Below, piece after piece: positions 9,363 to 17,050 of a stretch of 64,000 bases of DNA (position 1 is the stretch's first letter; each line of letters starts with the position of its first letter). Under the pieces are notes generated by a model. The model searched no databases. It had not been told where the DNA came from and worked only from the letters and a program-made list of their open reading frames with translations. The stretch comes from an uncultured Clostridia bacterium (GTDB lineage Bacteria; Bacillota; Clostridia; Oscillospirales; Ruminococcaceae): assembly GCA_947625125.1 (NCBI GenBank), contig CANQNF010000005.1, forward strand, positions 50,745-114,744, written 5' to 3'. Made by a program: the position numbers and the translations under genes.

Positions 9363-9391
9363 TTGAATTTTTGGACGGAATGTAATATAAT
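9363..9391 (+). promoter_or_regulatory. Promoter of the GH43 lipoprotein gene
   Basis: TTGAAT (9363-9368), 17 bases, TATAAT (9386-9391), about 43 bases before the ATG at 9434. Confidence 0.75.
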
Positions 9392-9433
9392 TATTCCATC
9401 ATACGCTTCTTTTTAACGACCAAGGAGAGAGCA

Positions 9434-11017
9434 ATGAAATTTATTAAAAGGATAACTGCAATGGCTTTGACTTTCACGGTTTTATCGGCGTCCGGCTGCG
9501 GAGCGGCGGAGAGCCCCATCAGCCTCGACAGCCTTTCCTCCGCAGACGCAGTGGAATCTGCGGACCTCGGCTTCAGCGTGGGCGAAAATCTCACCAAGGC
9601 TTATAAGGGCATGGAGGAGAACAACCCCGTTTCCTCCGACGTATTCTTTGCCGACCCGACCTCCGTCGAATACGACGGCAGGCTCTATATCTACGGCACA
9701 AACGATTCCCAGGAATTTGACGCAAAAGGCGGATTCGGCTCAAACGGCTACGGCTCAATAGGCTCGCTCATATGCTACTCGACTGAGGATATGTCAAATT
9801 TCCGCTACGAGGGCAAGATAGAAGTGACAAAAATCGCGACCTGGGCGGGATGCTCCTGGGCTCCGTCGATAGTCTCGCGGGAGGAGTCCGACGGCAAGAC
9901 CCACTTCTATCTCTATTTTGCGAATTCCGGCGCTAACGTCGGCGTTTTGACATCCACATCCCCGACGGGCCCGTGGAAAGACCCGGTTGGCGGGCCGCTT
10001 GTCTATAATGACATGAAACAGCTTAAAGACGACCCGGTGTCGTGGTGCTTCGACCCCGGAGTCTGCATCGACGACAACGGCGTGGGCTGGATAGCCATAG
10101 GCGGCGGAGACCCTGCGCACTCCGACGAGACCGGCATGAGGACCGGCAACTGCCGCTTGGCAAAGCTCGGCAAGGACATGGTCTCCATCGACGGGGACTT
10201 CTGCAAGGTCCCGACGTATTTCCACTTTGAGGCGAACGAGCTCAACTATATCGGCGGGAAATATGTTCTGACATACTGCTCGAATTATGCCGACAGGAGC
10301 ATGTTCCCGATAGAGCTCGGCAAAGAGCCGCAGACCTGCTCTATGTGCTACATGACCTCCGACGACCCGCTTGACCCCGACAGCTGGAAGTGGGGCGGAG
10401 AATATCTCACGAACCCGAACCAGCACGGCTATCCGTTCTCTAACAACCACTCCCACCTCCAGAAATTCGGCGACAAATATTATCTTTTGTATCAGAACGT
10501 CTCGCTGCTTGAGAATATGAACAAGCTTGCCTCGGCTGACGGCTTCCGTTCCATCGGCATAGATTATTGCGAGGTCGACGAGAAGAACGCCGTTATCTCG
10601 CCGTCCAAGATGAGCGACGAGGGCGTTGAGCAGATAAAGGACCTCGACCCGTTTGCTCTTCAGGAGGCCGAGACCGCGCATGTTGCGGCGGGCGTGACCT
10701 ACTATTTCAATGAGGAAATCGGCTCGGTCATTCTTACCGGCATCGGCGACGGCGACTGGCTCGGTCTCACAAATGCCGATTTTAAGGGCGGCGCGAACAC
10801 TTTTGCGGCGAGAGTCCGCGGCAAGGGCATTATCGAGATAAGGCTCGACAGTCCCGACGGAAAGCCTGTCGGAAACATCCAGTTCGACACCGGCGACGTG
10901 TTTGAGGTCGTCACCGGAAGTATCGGAAAGATCTCCGGCACGCACGATCTGTACCTTGTCTTCGGCGGCAATTTCGCGTTCGACAAGTGGCAGTTCGGCT
11001 ACACGCAGGGGGAGTAA
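9434..11017 (+). CDS. Glycoside hydrolase family 43 lipoprotein (xylosidase/arabinofuranosidase type)
   Basis: A 527-residue surface lipoprotein with lipobox SASGC. The five-blade propeller signature of GH43 is visible: Asp74 in FADPTSVEYDGRLY (general base), Asp207 in WCFDPGVCIDD (pKa modulator) and Glu266 in FHFEANELNYIGGKY (acid). The last 140 or so residues (from about 390) form a beta-rich domain with GDWLGLTNADFKGGANTF and ARVRGKGIIEIRLDS, which resembles a CBM6-type sugar-binding module. Family members release xylose or arabinose from hemicellulose. It is transcribed alone between its own promoter and a terminator. The exact substrate cannot be told from sequence. Confidence 0.88.
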   Translation: MKFIKRITAMALTFTVLSASGCGAAESPISLDSLSSADAVESADLGFSVGENLTKAYKGMEENNPVSSDVFFADPTSVEYDGRLYIYGTNDSQEFDAKGGFGSNGYGSIGSLICYSTEDMSNFRYEGKIEVTKIATWAGCSWAPSIVSREESDGKTHFYLYFANSGANVGVLTSTSPTGPWKDPVGGPLVYNDMKQLKDDPVSWCFDPGVCIDDNGVGWIAIGGGDPAHSDETGMRTGNCRLAKLGKDMVSIDGDFCKVPTYFHFEANELNYIGGKYVLTYCSNYADRSMFPIELGKEPQTCSMCYMTSDDPLDPDSWKWGGEYLTNPNQHGYPFSNNHSHLQKFGDKYYLLYQNVSLLENMNKLASADGFRSIGIDYCEVDEKNAVISPSKMSDEGVEQIKDLDPFALQEAETAHVAAGVTYYFNEEIGSVILTGIGDGDWLGLTNADFKGGANTFAARVRGKGIIEIRLDSPDGKPVGNIQFDTGDVFEVVTGSIGKISGTHDLYLVFGGNFAFDKWQFGYTQGE

Positions 11018-11039
11018 AAAGCCTGCAAATGCATATGAC

Positions 11040-11070
11040 AAAGCCGTCGGCTGTGAACCGGCGGCTTTTT
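11040..11070. terminator. Intrinsic terminator between GH43 and the converging GH-like gene
   Basis: AAAGCCGTCGG (11040-11050) pairs with CCGGCGGCTTT (11058-11068), followed by T residues on the plus strand and preceded by A residues, so it may serve both converging genes. Confidence 0.75.
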
Positions 11071-11081
11071 ATATTATGTCA

Positions 11082-12299
11082 TCAGTACACCACTATAAGC
11101 TGCTCGTCGTAGCCGAGGGAGACGAGCTCGGGGATGAGGGCTTCGTCGGTCACGGCGGGGATTATGGTTTTGCCGCTGCCGGATAACTCGTCCGAAACGC
11201 TTCTCATCACGACCCTGAGCTTATCTTCTTCGCTCAGGCCCGAGTAGCTTATCTCGGTCTCGTCGGTCTTTACGACGCGAAGTCCGACCGCTGCCGAATC
11301 GTATTTTACATACACCGTGCCGGCTTTTAACCCGTCGGGGGCCTTTAGAACCTCGGCCCTGCCGGAGATGACGTCCTGTGCGTCGACCTCGACGGCATAT
11401 GCTTTATCTGTCCCGAAAGCGCCCTGCATGGCGTTGGAGAAATCCTGTAAACCCTTATAGCGGTCGGCGCTCTTGACCGATGAGCCGACGTAATTCAAAT
11501 CCGAATTTCTGAACGGCGGGAATTCGAGCTCGCCCGAAATAATGCCCTCAAAACCGGCGTCGGAGATCTCCTTGACGATGGAGCATATATAATCCCTCGC
11601 GGGCTGTGAAAACGTCGACATCCATGGCTTTCCGCCCATGTTCATGGCGTTGTCGAGCCATGTGGACGTGGAATTTTCAAACAGGTAGCATATCGATTTA
11701 TCCCAGCTGACTATGTGGTCGGTAAGGGCCGAGACCCTCGCGTACGGCACGAGCCCCGCTTCCGAGATTATATCCGCGCAGGCCTTTAAATCGGGTATGG
11801 CGCCCGCCGAAACGGCGTTTGCAGATACCGCAAGTTCGTTTGCCGTCTGGTATTTAACAGACCCGCCGACTGCCAAAAGCTCCACCGAAACGCCGTAGTA
11901 GCCGTTGACCTTTGCATATTCGGCGCGGGAGCGTATGTACTCCTCATTCCCGGCTCCCGTCGGGATCGTCATCGTGAGTATTCTTTTGCCGGGTTCCGGC
12001 TCAGGCTCGGGAGGCTCGGTGACTTCCGGCTCGGTCTCCTCGGGAGCTTTGGTCACCGCTTCGGTGACGACCGGCTCCTTTTCGGGGAGATTTTCTTCGG
12101 GCAGGACTTCCGTCTCATCCTTTTCGACCTGTCTGCCGCCTAAAAATTCGACTATGGGCTTGCCGACGCTGTATCCCAAAAAAGCGATAGCGCCCAAAAG
12201 CAGCACCACAAGTATCACGCTCATCACCGTCTTGGCGGGCGAACGCTTCCTCTTGAACATCGGTTTTGATCTTTTCTGATAGAGCTTTCTTTTCTGCAA
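11082..12299 (-). CDS. Membrane-anchored putative glycoside hydrolase-like protein (DUF4015 type)
   Basis: A 405-residue protein with a basic N-terminus, one membrane helix (about 24-45), a Pro/Glu/Thr-rich linker (about 60-105) that would span the wall, and an extracellular domain resembling the TIM-barrel GHL/DUF4015 family (VNGYYGVSVELLAVGGSV, IISEAGLVPYARVSAL). The start is TTG at 12299, 8 bases after AAGGAAG and only 13 bases after the rnfA-like stop, so translation is probably coupled. Family members are thought to act on cell-wall or capsule glycans, but activity is unproven. Its place as last gene of the Rnf-like operon suggests that the membrane module and this surface protein work together; this is inference. 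Confidence 0.75.
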   Translation of the reverse strand: MQKRKLYQKRSKPMFKRKRSPAKTVMSVILVVLLLGAIAFLGYSVGKPIVEFLGGRQVEKDETEVLPEENLPEKEPVVTEAVTKAPEETEPEVTEPPEPEPEPGKRILTMTIPTGAGNEEYIRSRAEYAKVNGYYGVSVELLAVGGSVKYQTANELAVSANAVSAGAIPDLKACADIISEAGLVPYARVSALTDHIVSWDKSICYLFENSTSTWLDNAMNMGGKPWMSTFSQPARDYICSIVKEISDAGFEGIISGELEFPPFRNSDLNYVGSSVKSADRYKGLQDFSNAMQGAFGTDKAYAVEVDAQDVISGRAEVLKAPDGLKAGTVYVKYDSAAVGLRVVKTDETEISYSGLSEEDKLRVVMRSVSDELSGSGKTIIPAVTDEALIPELVSLGYDEQLIVVY

Positions 12300-12312
12300 T
12301 CAAACCACTTCC

Positions 12313-12888
12313 TTAAATTCTCATTCCGTAAAGGACCATAGCTATAAAGCCTATATAAAGTATCGAAGCCGGAAATCCCCGAAACGAAGCCGGGACGTCC
12401 TCGCTCGAAAGCTTTTTGTAATTTATTGCCAGAATATAGGTCGCCAGAATGAACCCGAGACCTATTTCGGCTGCGTACAGCACCCTCTCGCCAAGGGGGT
12501 CTCCCGAGATTCCGTTATTAAACAGACACCCCAAAACCGCACAGTTGAATGCCGAGAGATGGACGTATTTTTTCAGTCCTTTGAATTTTTTCTTCGCTAA
12601 GAACCATATGAACAAAAGCGTCAGAACATAGACCGCTCCGAGACAGACGACGTATACGCTCGGCAGAAAAAGCCTCGCCGTTTCCGTCTTTAAAAGCCCC
12701 TCGGCAAAGTATGCCAAAACGCTTGAAAGGACCGAAAATTCAGTGATGAAAAATCCGAATGACAGTAAATGCTTAGGCTCCCTCGCGCACTCAATTAAAG
12801 TCGAAGTGCCGACGGCAGTCGTGAATATGCAGTTTTCGAGCGTGACTGCGGCGAGCGCCGCAAGCAGTATCTCAGTGAATGTCGACAT
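12313..12888 (-). CDS. RnfA/RsxA-like integral membrane protein lacking one iron-ligand Cys
   Basis: A 191-residue, six-helix membrane protein clearly homologous to RnfA: FNCAVLG in the second half-repeat and EDVPASFRGFPASILYIGF near the end match the family closely. In genuine RnfA two half-channel Cys residues help bind a 2Fe-2S centre shared with RnfE. Here the first is Ser29 (VGTST where GLCPF is expected) and only Cys116 remains. It is the third gene of an rnfD-E-A set without rnfB, rnfC or rnfG. An ion-pumping ferredoxin:NAD oxidoreductase role is therefore doubtful. RnfE lies 43 bases upstream. Confidence 0.85.
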   Translation of the reverse strand: MSTFTEILLAALAAVTLENCIFTTAVGTSTLIECAREPKHLLSFGFFITEFSVLSSVLAYFAEGLLKTETARLFLPSVYVVCLGAVYVLTLLFIWFLAKKKFKGLKKYVHLSAFNCAVLGCLFNNGISGDPLGERVLYAAEIGLGFILATYILAINYKKLSSEDVPASFRGFPASILYIGFIAMVLYGMRI

Positions 12889-12931
12889 ATCTTGACCTCT
12901 TTATTATACCTCCCCGGGCGCGCTGAAAAGC

Positions 12932-13570
12932 TCAGTTTTCGGCGGCTTCGGGATCTTTTTTATAGACGCCGTTCGCGATTTGCAATATCCATCTGAACAG
13001 CGCGCTCATCACGGCAAGGAGTATGAACCCGCCGTAAGTCGTCGCCAAAAGCGGCAGTGAAAACGGCAGGACCTTTGAGCCGAATATCTCGCCGGTGGTG
13101 AGAATGCCGCGGATGGATGAAAAAATTATCATCGCAAGATCGTAGCCTATGACGTAAAAGCCTGCGGTCCGAATGACATACGGCTTTGCGAGCCTGTAAA
13201 ACTTGGTCTCGGAACGAAGCGTTATCAGCGAATTCGTTATAAGAAGCGGCGCGTAAATTCCGACTGCCGAATACATCTCGTTCAGGGACGGGTTGGACGT
13301 GAAATAAATGTGGACCGGTACATACACCAGCGAAGCCACAAGGGTATATAATGTAATGCGAAGCGTATAAACTATCTTTCTGGGGACAAATCTGCAAAGA
13401 GCTATGGTAATAAGCGTCACTATAGTGAAAACGGAGGCGAGTATCAGGCCGCTGTAGAAGTTCACGCCTGCCGCAACAGCGGGCGCGATTATTACGCCGC
13501 TTGTGAAAAGCGGGTTTCTTGTGAGTATCCCCTCTCGCTCGGTGGCATATAAAAAGGACTTATCGCTCAT
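12932..13570 (-). CDS. RnfE/RsxE-like integral membrane protein lacking both iron-ligand Cys
   Basis: A 212-residue membrane protein homologous to RnfE. RNPLFTSGVIIAPAVAAG aligns with the family segment ending GLCPLLAVT, and VGIYAPLLITNSLITLRSE aligns with IPLIVTNC plus the following RAE. Both Cys ligands of the intramembrane iron centre are replaced, by Ala29 and Ser114. The last residues (about 200-212) are polar and cytoplasmic. It overlaps the end of the rnfD-like gene by 11 bases, so the two are translated together. Fold conservation with loss of ligands suggests a complex kept for a role other than electron transfer. Confidence 0.85.
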   Translation of the reverse strand: MSDKSFLYATEREGILTRNPLFTSGVIIAPAVAAGVNFYSGLILASVFTIVTLITIALCRFVPRKIVYTLRITLYTLVASLVYVPVHIYFTSNPSLNEMYSAVGIYAPLLITNSLITLRSETKFYRLAKPYVIRTAGFYVIGYDLAMIIFSSIRGILTTGEIFGSKVLPFSLPLLATTYGGFILLAVMSALFRWILQIANGVYKKDPEAAEN

Positions 13571-14858
13571 CTTCCGCCTCCGTGCTCATATCATCCTCCG
13601 AGGTCTCCTCGGCGGCATTTTCTTCGTCTATTATCTTTATCTCCCGAACGGTGACAGAAGCCTGACCGTCTTGGTTCTCCGGCTCTTTTTCGCGGGTCTC
13701 TCCCCTTGCGGCCATTATCCTCTCCTCGCGCTTTTTGGAGGATTCCACAAGCTTTCTTGCGATGTATGAGGATATGCGGTCGATGAGAGCGCCGGTCTGT
13801 CGTACGAAGCCGGCGGCTCCGATTTTAAGCCACTTCCAGATAAATCTCAAAAGCCTCTCGAGGGCGTCGGTCAGCCTGTCAAACTCGTCCTTGAGCATGC
13901 AAAGAAGCGGGAGCGCAAATATCGCGGCGTTTTCAATTACCGTGTACTTTCTTATATAGTATGAGCCGAGTGCGAACAGAACGCCGTAGAGAAGCTGAGA
14001 AAACATCCTCTTCGGGACGTATCTTAAATCGCATGCCATAAAAACCAGAACAAAGAGGAACGAGCCGGCGACCTGTGAATTCAGGACCGCGTACCAGCCC
14101 GGCTCGCCCACCGGGAAAACCACGTTTATAAGGACGTTTGCGCCGAAACCTGCGAAAAATGCGGCAGGGGGAAGATCTCCGAAAAGGTAGAGGGAAATGC
14201 CCGCGATGAGGATTATCACCGAGGCCGAAGCGCCCATCGGGCCGGCAAGCTTGCCCCAGATTATGTCCAAAAGACTGAATGCCGAGGCCGCGCCGTTGTC
14301 AAGGGCGTTCGTGTAGGAATACCCGAGGCTCTCCGTTACGATATTGCTCATCGGGAGCTTTCCGAACGGCACCGGCGTAGGGTATCTCAGAACATAGGAC
14401 GGAAAGCAGAAAGTCGTGAAGATATAGGATATGCAGACGGGGCAGAAGATGAGGTTCTTGTTGCCGCCGAATGCGTTCTTGCAGACTAAGGACATGAATA
14501 CCGAGGCAAAAGCCATGACGGTGTAAGGGACCGCAGCAGGCATTAAAAGCGCAAGCAAAAGCCCCGACATTACCGGCGAGAGGTCGGTCCAGTCGTATTT
14601 TATCCTCCTTGCGCAGGAGGCGATATAGTCGGAAAATATGCTTGCAAAGCAGGAGACTCCGGCGACCGCGACTGCCCTGAGACCGTAATAATAAAACGCC
14701 ATGAATACGATCGTGAGGAGGAGCGCCGTGGTCTTTCCGAACCGAAGCTTTTCCGATTTTTCTGTTCTTTGAATAGAAGCCGTAAAAATTCTCCTAACTA
14801 CAAAAATGGGGGGTATAGCTCTTTGAAAAGACTCAGAGCCGAGCCTGTTAAGATACAA
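13560..14858 (-). CDS. RnfD/RsxD-like membrane protein without the covalent-FMN threonine
   Basis: An RnfD homologue (TDLSPVMSGLLLALLMP, GGNKNLIFCPVCISYIF, GPMGASASVIILIAGISLYL) of up to 432 residues. The family motif SGAT, whose Thr carries FMN, reads ASAF here (Phe194 from the outer start). About 95 extra C-terminal residues include an amphipathic basic stretch and a very acidic tail. The start is unclear: the outermost usable codon is TTG at 14858, yet the only good ribosome site, GTTAGGAG, lies just before 14790 and points to ACG at 14783, giving 407 residues with the usual short N-terminus. First gene of the rnfD-E-A and GH-like operon; it may overlap the divergent small gene at 14823. 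Confidence 0.82.
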   Translation of the reverse strand: MYLNRLGSESFQRAIPPIFVVRRIFTASIQRTEKSEKLRFGKTTALLLTIVFMAFYYYGLRAVAVAGVSCFASIFSDYIASCARRIKYDWTDLSPVMSGLLLALLMPAAVPYTVMAFASVFMSLVCKNAFGGNKNLIFCPVCISYIFTTFCFPSYVLRYPTPVPFGKLPMSNIVTESLGYSYTNALDNGAASAFSLLDIIWGKLAGPMGASASVIILIAGISLYLFGDLPPAAFFAGFGANVLINVVFPVGEPGWYAVLNSQVAGSFLFVLVFMACDLRYVPKRMFSQLLYGVLFALGSYYIRKYTVIENAAIFALPLLCMLKDEFDRLTDALERLLRFIWKWLKIGAAGFVRQTGALIDRISSYIARKLVESSKKREERIMAARGETREKEPENQDGQASVTVREIKIIDEENAAEETSEDDMSTEAEDER

Positions 14859-15068
14859 GTGCTTTGTTTTCCGGATGAAAATTCGTCGGGGAATCTTGAA
14901 AGAGCGCTTTTACGCCGTGGGATAACTCCCACGCCAAAAGGAAGCGCGGTCTATGCCGCAATGAGCAGGACAGTTCTTAAGAAAGCCCTGCCGGAGCTCT
15001 GCGAACACTCCGAGAGGGTCTGCATAGGCAACTACTACCCGGAACTGTTCCGCGAGCATGAAAAATAG
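14823..15068 (+). CDS. Small conserved-looking protein, unknown function
   Basis: An 81-residue frame beginning with TTG at 14823 behind GGGGGG (MKRLRAEPVKIQVLCFPDEN). Codon use resembles the neighbours, and third positions are rich in G and C as expected for a real gene. The protein is small, mixed alpha/beta by appearance, with two Cys, no signal peptide and no membrane segment. It is divergent from the Rnf-like operon, and its 5' end overlaps the outer start of the rnfD-like gene. It converges on rpe with 3 bases between the stops. I do not recognise the family. Confidence 0.5.
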   Translation: MKRLRAEPVKIQVLCFPDENSSGNLERALLRRGITPTPKGSAVYAAMSRTVLKKALPELCEHSERVCIGNYYPELFREHEK

Positions 15069-15071
15069 CTT

Positions 15072-15725
15072 TTAAAAATCCCGCTTGAGGGCGTCCACGG
15101 CGGCTTTCATGTCCTCAGACTTAAACAGATACGAGCCCGAAACAAGGACGTTCGCGCCCGCCGCCCTGACTTTAGGAGAGGTGTTGAAGCCTATCCCGCC
15201 GTCGACCTCGACGTCCACGGAAAGCCCGCGGCGAGTTATCTCGGCGCGCAATGCGGAAATTTTTTCAAGAGTCTCGGGGATAAAGCCCTGTCCCCCGAAG
15301 CCGGGCTCGACCGTCATGACAAGAACCATCGAGAGCCTGTCCAGATAGGGAAATACCCGCTCTATCGGGGTTTTGGGCCTGACGGAAAGACCTGCCGTGA
15401 GGCCGAGGGAATGAATTTTTGAGATCACGGCGTCCTTGCCGCCGGAAATTTCCTCGTGGAAAGTGATGTGGTTGGCGCCTGCGTCTGCAAACGGCTCGAT
15501 ATACATTAGCGGGTCGGTTATCATAAGATGAACGTCAAACGGCAGGCGGCAGTATTTCCTGATGGATTTTAAGACCGGCACGCCGTAGCTGAGATTCGGT
15601 ACGAAGTGGCCGTCCATGACGTCAAAATGTATCATGTCGCAGCCCGCTTCCTCAGAGCGCCTGAGTTCATATTCAAGCCGGCCGAAGTCGGCGCTGAGTA
15701 TCGACGCGGAAACTTTAGTGTTCAT
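15072..15725 (-). CDS. rpe: Ribulose-phosphate 3-epimerase
   Basis: A 217-residue TIM-barrel enzyme that interconverts ribulose 5-phosphate and xylulose 5-phosphate in the pentose phosphate pathway. Family motifs are clear: VSASILSADFGRL at the N-terminus, MIHFDVMDGHFVPNLSYG with metal-binding His and Asp, PFDVHLMITDP, VEPGFGGQGFI and VDVEVDGGIG. The ATG at 15725 follows GGAGATG; upstream in-frame codons lack a ribosome site. It has its own promoter at 15779-15807. Pentose use fits the xylan- and arabinan-degrading enzymes in the window. Confidence 0.97.
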   Translation of the reverse strand: MNTKVSASILSADFGRLEYELRRSEEAGCDMIHFDVMDGHFVPNLSYGVPVLKSIRKYCRLPFDVHLMITDPLMYIEPFADAGANHITFHEEISGGKDAVISKIHSLGLTAGLSVRPKTPIERVFPYLDRLSMVLVMTVEPGFGGQGFIPETLEKISALRAEITRRGLSVDVEVDGGIGFNTSPKVRAAGANVLVSGSYLFKSEDMKAAVDALKRDF

Positions 15726-15778
15726 AAACATCTCCGAAAATTTATCCTGCACATATCAGTGCACAAAAATACAGTATA

Positions 15779-15807
15779 ATTATACTATATAATTTCGGAA
15801 AAGTCAA
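15779..15807 (-). promoter_or_regulatory. Promoter of rpe
   Basis: Minus-strand TTGACT (15802-15807), 17 bases, TATAAT (15779-15784), about 54 bases before the rpe ATG. Confidence 0.8.
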
Positions 15808-16187
15808 ACCGAAATAGTAAAAATATCGGTGCAAATTTTTGTGGGTTTTATCAACTCGCCGCCGGCAGGCCAAAGCCCTGACTCCGGCGGCGTATAATAA
15901 ACGGCGATACCCGCCGACGGTTTATTCTATGCGGGGAGGAGGAGATGCGTGCGAAGCGGCCGAATCGTAAAACAGATATCGGAATGGGCACGGCTTGAAT
16001 TTCGGCATTTAATTATGATATAATTGCAGCAAAGTTTTATGAGATGAACTCAAAATATAATAAAGGCGGATGGGATGCCATGGATGTGACAGTCTTTGTC
16101 ATCTCCGGCCGACGCCCGGAATTTATTCTCAGATTCCGCCTTGAAATCTGACTTCTGATTTCTCAAATCTGTTTTCTGCCAGCGCCC
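15808..16187. other. Intergenic region with hairpins and a second promoter-like site
   Basis: About 380 bases without a convincing gene. It holds CCGCCGG...CCGGCGG and AATAAAC...GTTTATT inverted repeats (about 15860-15930), a promoter-like TTGAAT-N18-TATAAT ending near 16024, and a pyrimidine-rich stretch at 16137-16178 (AAATCTGACTTCTGATTTCT) that has a near copy upstream of ybaK at about 45168-45204. An untranslated leader is possible. Confidence 0.4.
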
Positions 16188-16216
16188 TTGACATCTCCCC
16201 CTACTTATGCTAAAAT
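16188..16216 (+). promoter_or_regulatory. Promoter of the SDR gene
   Basis: TTGACA (16188-16193), 17 bases, TAAAAT (16211-16216) with TATGC before it, 43 bases upstream of the ATG. Confidence 0.75.
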
Positions 16217-16259
16217 TAACAAAAGCTTTCAACCACGACCGCTGAAAGGAGCGTAAAAA

Positions 16260-17006
16260 ATGACTGACGTAAAAGGAAAATGGGCGTTTATAACCGGCGC
16301 CGCACGCGGAATAGGCTATCTCACTGCGCTGTTTATGGCTCAAAAGGGCTGCAACCTGATTCTCCATTCCCGTTCAAAGGCCCACACCGTCAAAGTCGCG
16401 GAGGAGGTCAGGGCTCTCGGCGTTTCGGTCTATACCGTCGAAGCAGAGCTTTCCGACCTTGATTCCGTCGCAAAAATGCTCGAGGAAATCGACAGCTTCG
16501 GCGTTCGTGTCGACTTCGTTTTGAATAACGCAGGCATGCAGATCGCCTACCGCGTCGACTACTTCAAGACCCCGGCGTCCGACTACACCGAGAGCTTCAA
16601 GATGAACACCGTCGCGCCCGCCATGATAATGTATCACTTCCTGCCGAAGATGATAGAAAACGGCTTCGGGCGGATTTTAAACACCACAAGCGGCATCCGT
16701 CTCAAGCCCCAGCAAGCCGGATATTCGGCGAGCAAGGCAGCCCTTGACAAAATCACCATCGACCTCGGGTCGACCGTCAACGGCACCGACGTGTTGATAA
16801 ATCTCACCGACCCGGGCTGGTGCAGGACCGACCTCGGCGGGCCTCATGCGCCTAACGCTCCCGAGAGCGCCATCCCCGGAATCGTCGTGGGGGTATTTGT
16901 GGACGACAAAAAGTCCGGCAGATACCTCGGCGCCCAGAACTTTGCCGGGATGACCCTTGAAGAGGCTGTGACAAAGGCCGAGCGCGAGTTTGATTCTCCG
17001 TATTAA
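16260..17006 (+). CDS. Short-chain dehydrogenase/reductase
   Basis: A 248-residue classical SDR with an N-terminal Rossmann fold. TGAARGIG binds the NAD(P) cofactor, NNAG stabilises the central sheet, and TTSG with YSASK supplies the catalytic Ser, Tyr and Lys. HSRSKA after the second strand contains Arg and Ser that would suit NADP, but cofactor choice is uncertain. The substrate cannot be predicted; it may be a sugar, polyol or carbonyl compound. AAAGGAG precedes the ATG. It is a single gene with its own promoter and a shared terminator against the converging GH26 gene. Confidence 0.93.
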   Translation: MTDVKGKWAFITGAARGIGYLTALFMAQKGCNLILHSRSKAHTVKVAEEVRALGVSVYTVEAELSDLDSVAKMLEEIDSFGVRVDFVLNNAGMQIAYRVDYFKTPASDYTESFKMNTVAPAMIMYHFLPKMIENGFGRILNTTSGIRLKPQQAGYSASKAALDKITIDLGSTVNGTDVLINLTDPGWCRTDLGGPHAPNAPESAIPGIVVGVFVDDKKSGRYLGAQNFAGMTLEEAVTKAEREFDSPY

Positions 17007-17010
17007 AATT

Positions 17011-17050
17011 AAAAAAGCCGGTACTTTTTGAGTATCGGCTTTATTTTTTT
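17011..17050. terminator. Bidirectional terminator between SDR and GH26 genes
   Basis: AAAGCCGGTACT (17014-17025) pairs with AGTATCGGCTTT (17031-17042); A-run on the left, T-run on the right, placed between two converging stops. Confidence 0.8.

Noticed and set aside
9794..11041. 415-codon open frame on the minus strand opposite the GH43 gene
   Set aside because: It is a shadow of the GC-rich coding strand: low-complexity Val/Ala/Arg composition, no ribosome site and no domain, while the plus frame has a signal peptide and GH43 residues.
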